Shown: positions 63,997 to 64,000 of the stretch, piece after piece
Layout of the letters: each line of letters starts with the position of its first letter
How positions within the stretch are numbered: position 1 is the first letter of the stretch
Source of the DNA: Bradyrhizobium frederickii
GTDB lineage: Bacteria > Pseudomonadota > Alphaproteobacteria > Rhizobiales > Xanthobacteraceae
Assembly: GCF_004570865.1 (NCBI RefSeq)
Contig: NZ_SPQS01000005.1
Coordinates: forward strand, 339,237-403,236
Length of the DNA stretch: 64,000 nucleotides
Direction: 5' to 3'
Position numbers and translations under genes: made by a program
Notes under the pieces: model-generated
Databases searched by the model: none
What the model was told of the DNA's origin: nothing
The model's input: the letters and a program-made list of their open reading frames with translations, nothing else

Positions 63997-64000
63997 GGGG

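Overview
The window looks like a chromosomal core segment of a Bradyrhizobium-type alphaproteobacterium (Hyphomicrobiales/Nitrobacteraceae). The evidence is high GC throughout, an Irr with the Bradyrhizobium heme regulatory motif (GCPWHD, Cys29) and His117-119 cluster, a DivL with Tyr at the phosphorylation site, alphaproteobacterial AddAB, an Hsp20 plus DUF1150 pair, and many short hairpin repeats typical of these genomes. From memory, irr and one of the two rpoN genes (rpoN2) lie about this far apart in B. japonicum USDA110, which fits; I could not check this.

Layout. 0-9 kb: fabA and irr diverge; then an SH3 protein, a 2-hydroxyacid dehydrogenase, a LysR/aldo-keto reductase pair, a MoeB/ThiF-like enzyme, a degenerate trypsin-like secreted protein and an orphan ParA. 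9-14 kb: mutM, then ubiE-ubiB-coaBC-dut. 14.6-20 kb: divL, a tsaE-amgK fusion, a PilZ protein and murU (cell-cycle kinase, t6A and cell-wall recycling genes). 20-28.4 kb: addB-addA, trxA and an ATP-dependent DNA ligase. 28.5-40.9 kb, nearly all minus strand: aroA-cmk-rpsA-sppA-ihfB-lapA-trpF-trpB-trpA-accD-folC-phosphoesterase. 41-44.7 kb: a FYDLN acidic protein, tRNA-Ala(GGC) followed by a 92-bp tandem repeat and a GIY-YIG ORF, divergent ohrR/ohr, and a class III CoA-transferase. 45-49.4 kb: ugpBAEC glycerol-3-phosphate importer behind a Pho-box-like repeat. 49.4-50.5 kb: a heat-shock unit (Hsp20, DUF1150) with an RpoH-type promoter and a ROSE-like RNA thermometer. 50.5-53 kb: a secreted GH5 glycosidase and an O-antigen-ligase-type polymerase. 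53.3-60 kb, minus strand: rnd-lptC-lptA-lptB-rpoN-hpf-ptsN. 60-64 kb: a lipoprotein-like protein, a YadA-like trimeric autotransporter with seventeen 16-residue repeats, and an MFS transporter.

The most unusual signal is at 12.40-12.60 kb. The coenzyme A enzyme CoaBC carries an N-terminal FitA-like ribbon-helix-helix DNA-binding domain, and two perfect inverted repeats built from the same TGATWGC half-site sit directly upstream of its start. This suggests a metabolic enzyme that represses its own (coaBC-dut) transcription with a captured antitoxin domain. Second in interest are the Hsp20 leader (heat-shock promoter plus two hairpins, the second with a bulged G opposite the Shine-Dalgarno) and the tRNA-adjacent 92-bp repeat array next to a GIY-YIG ORF.
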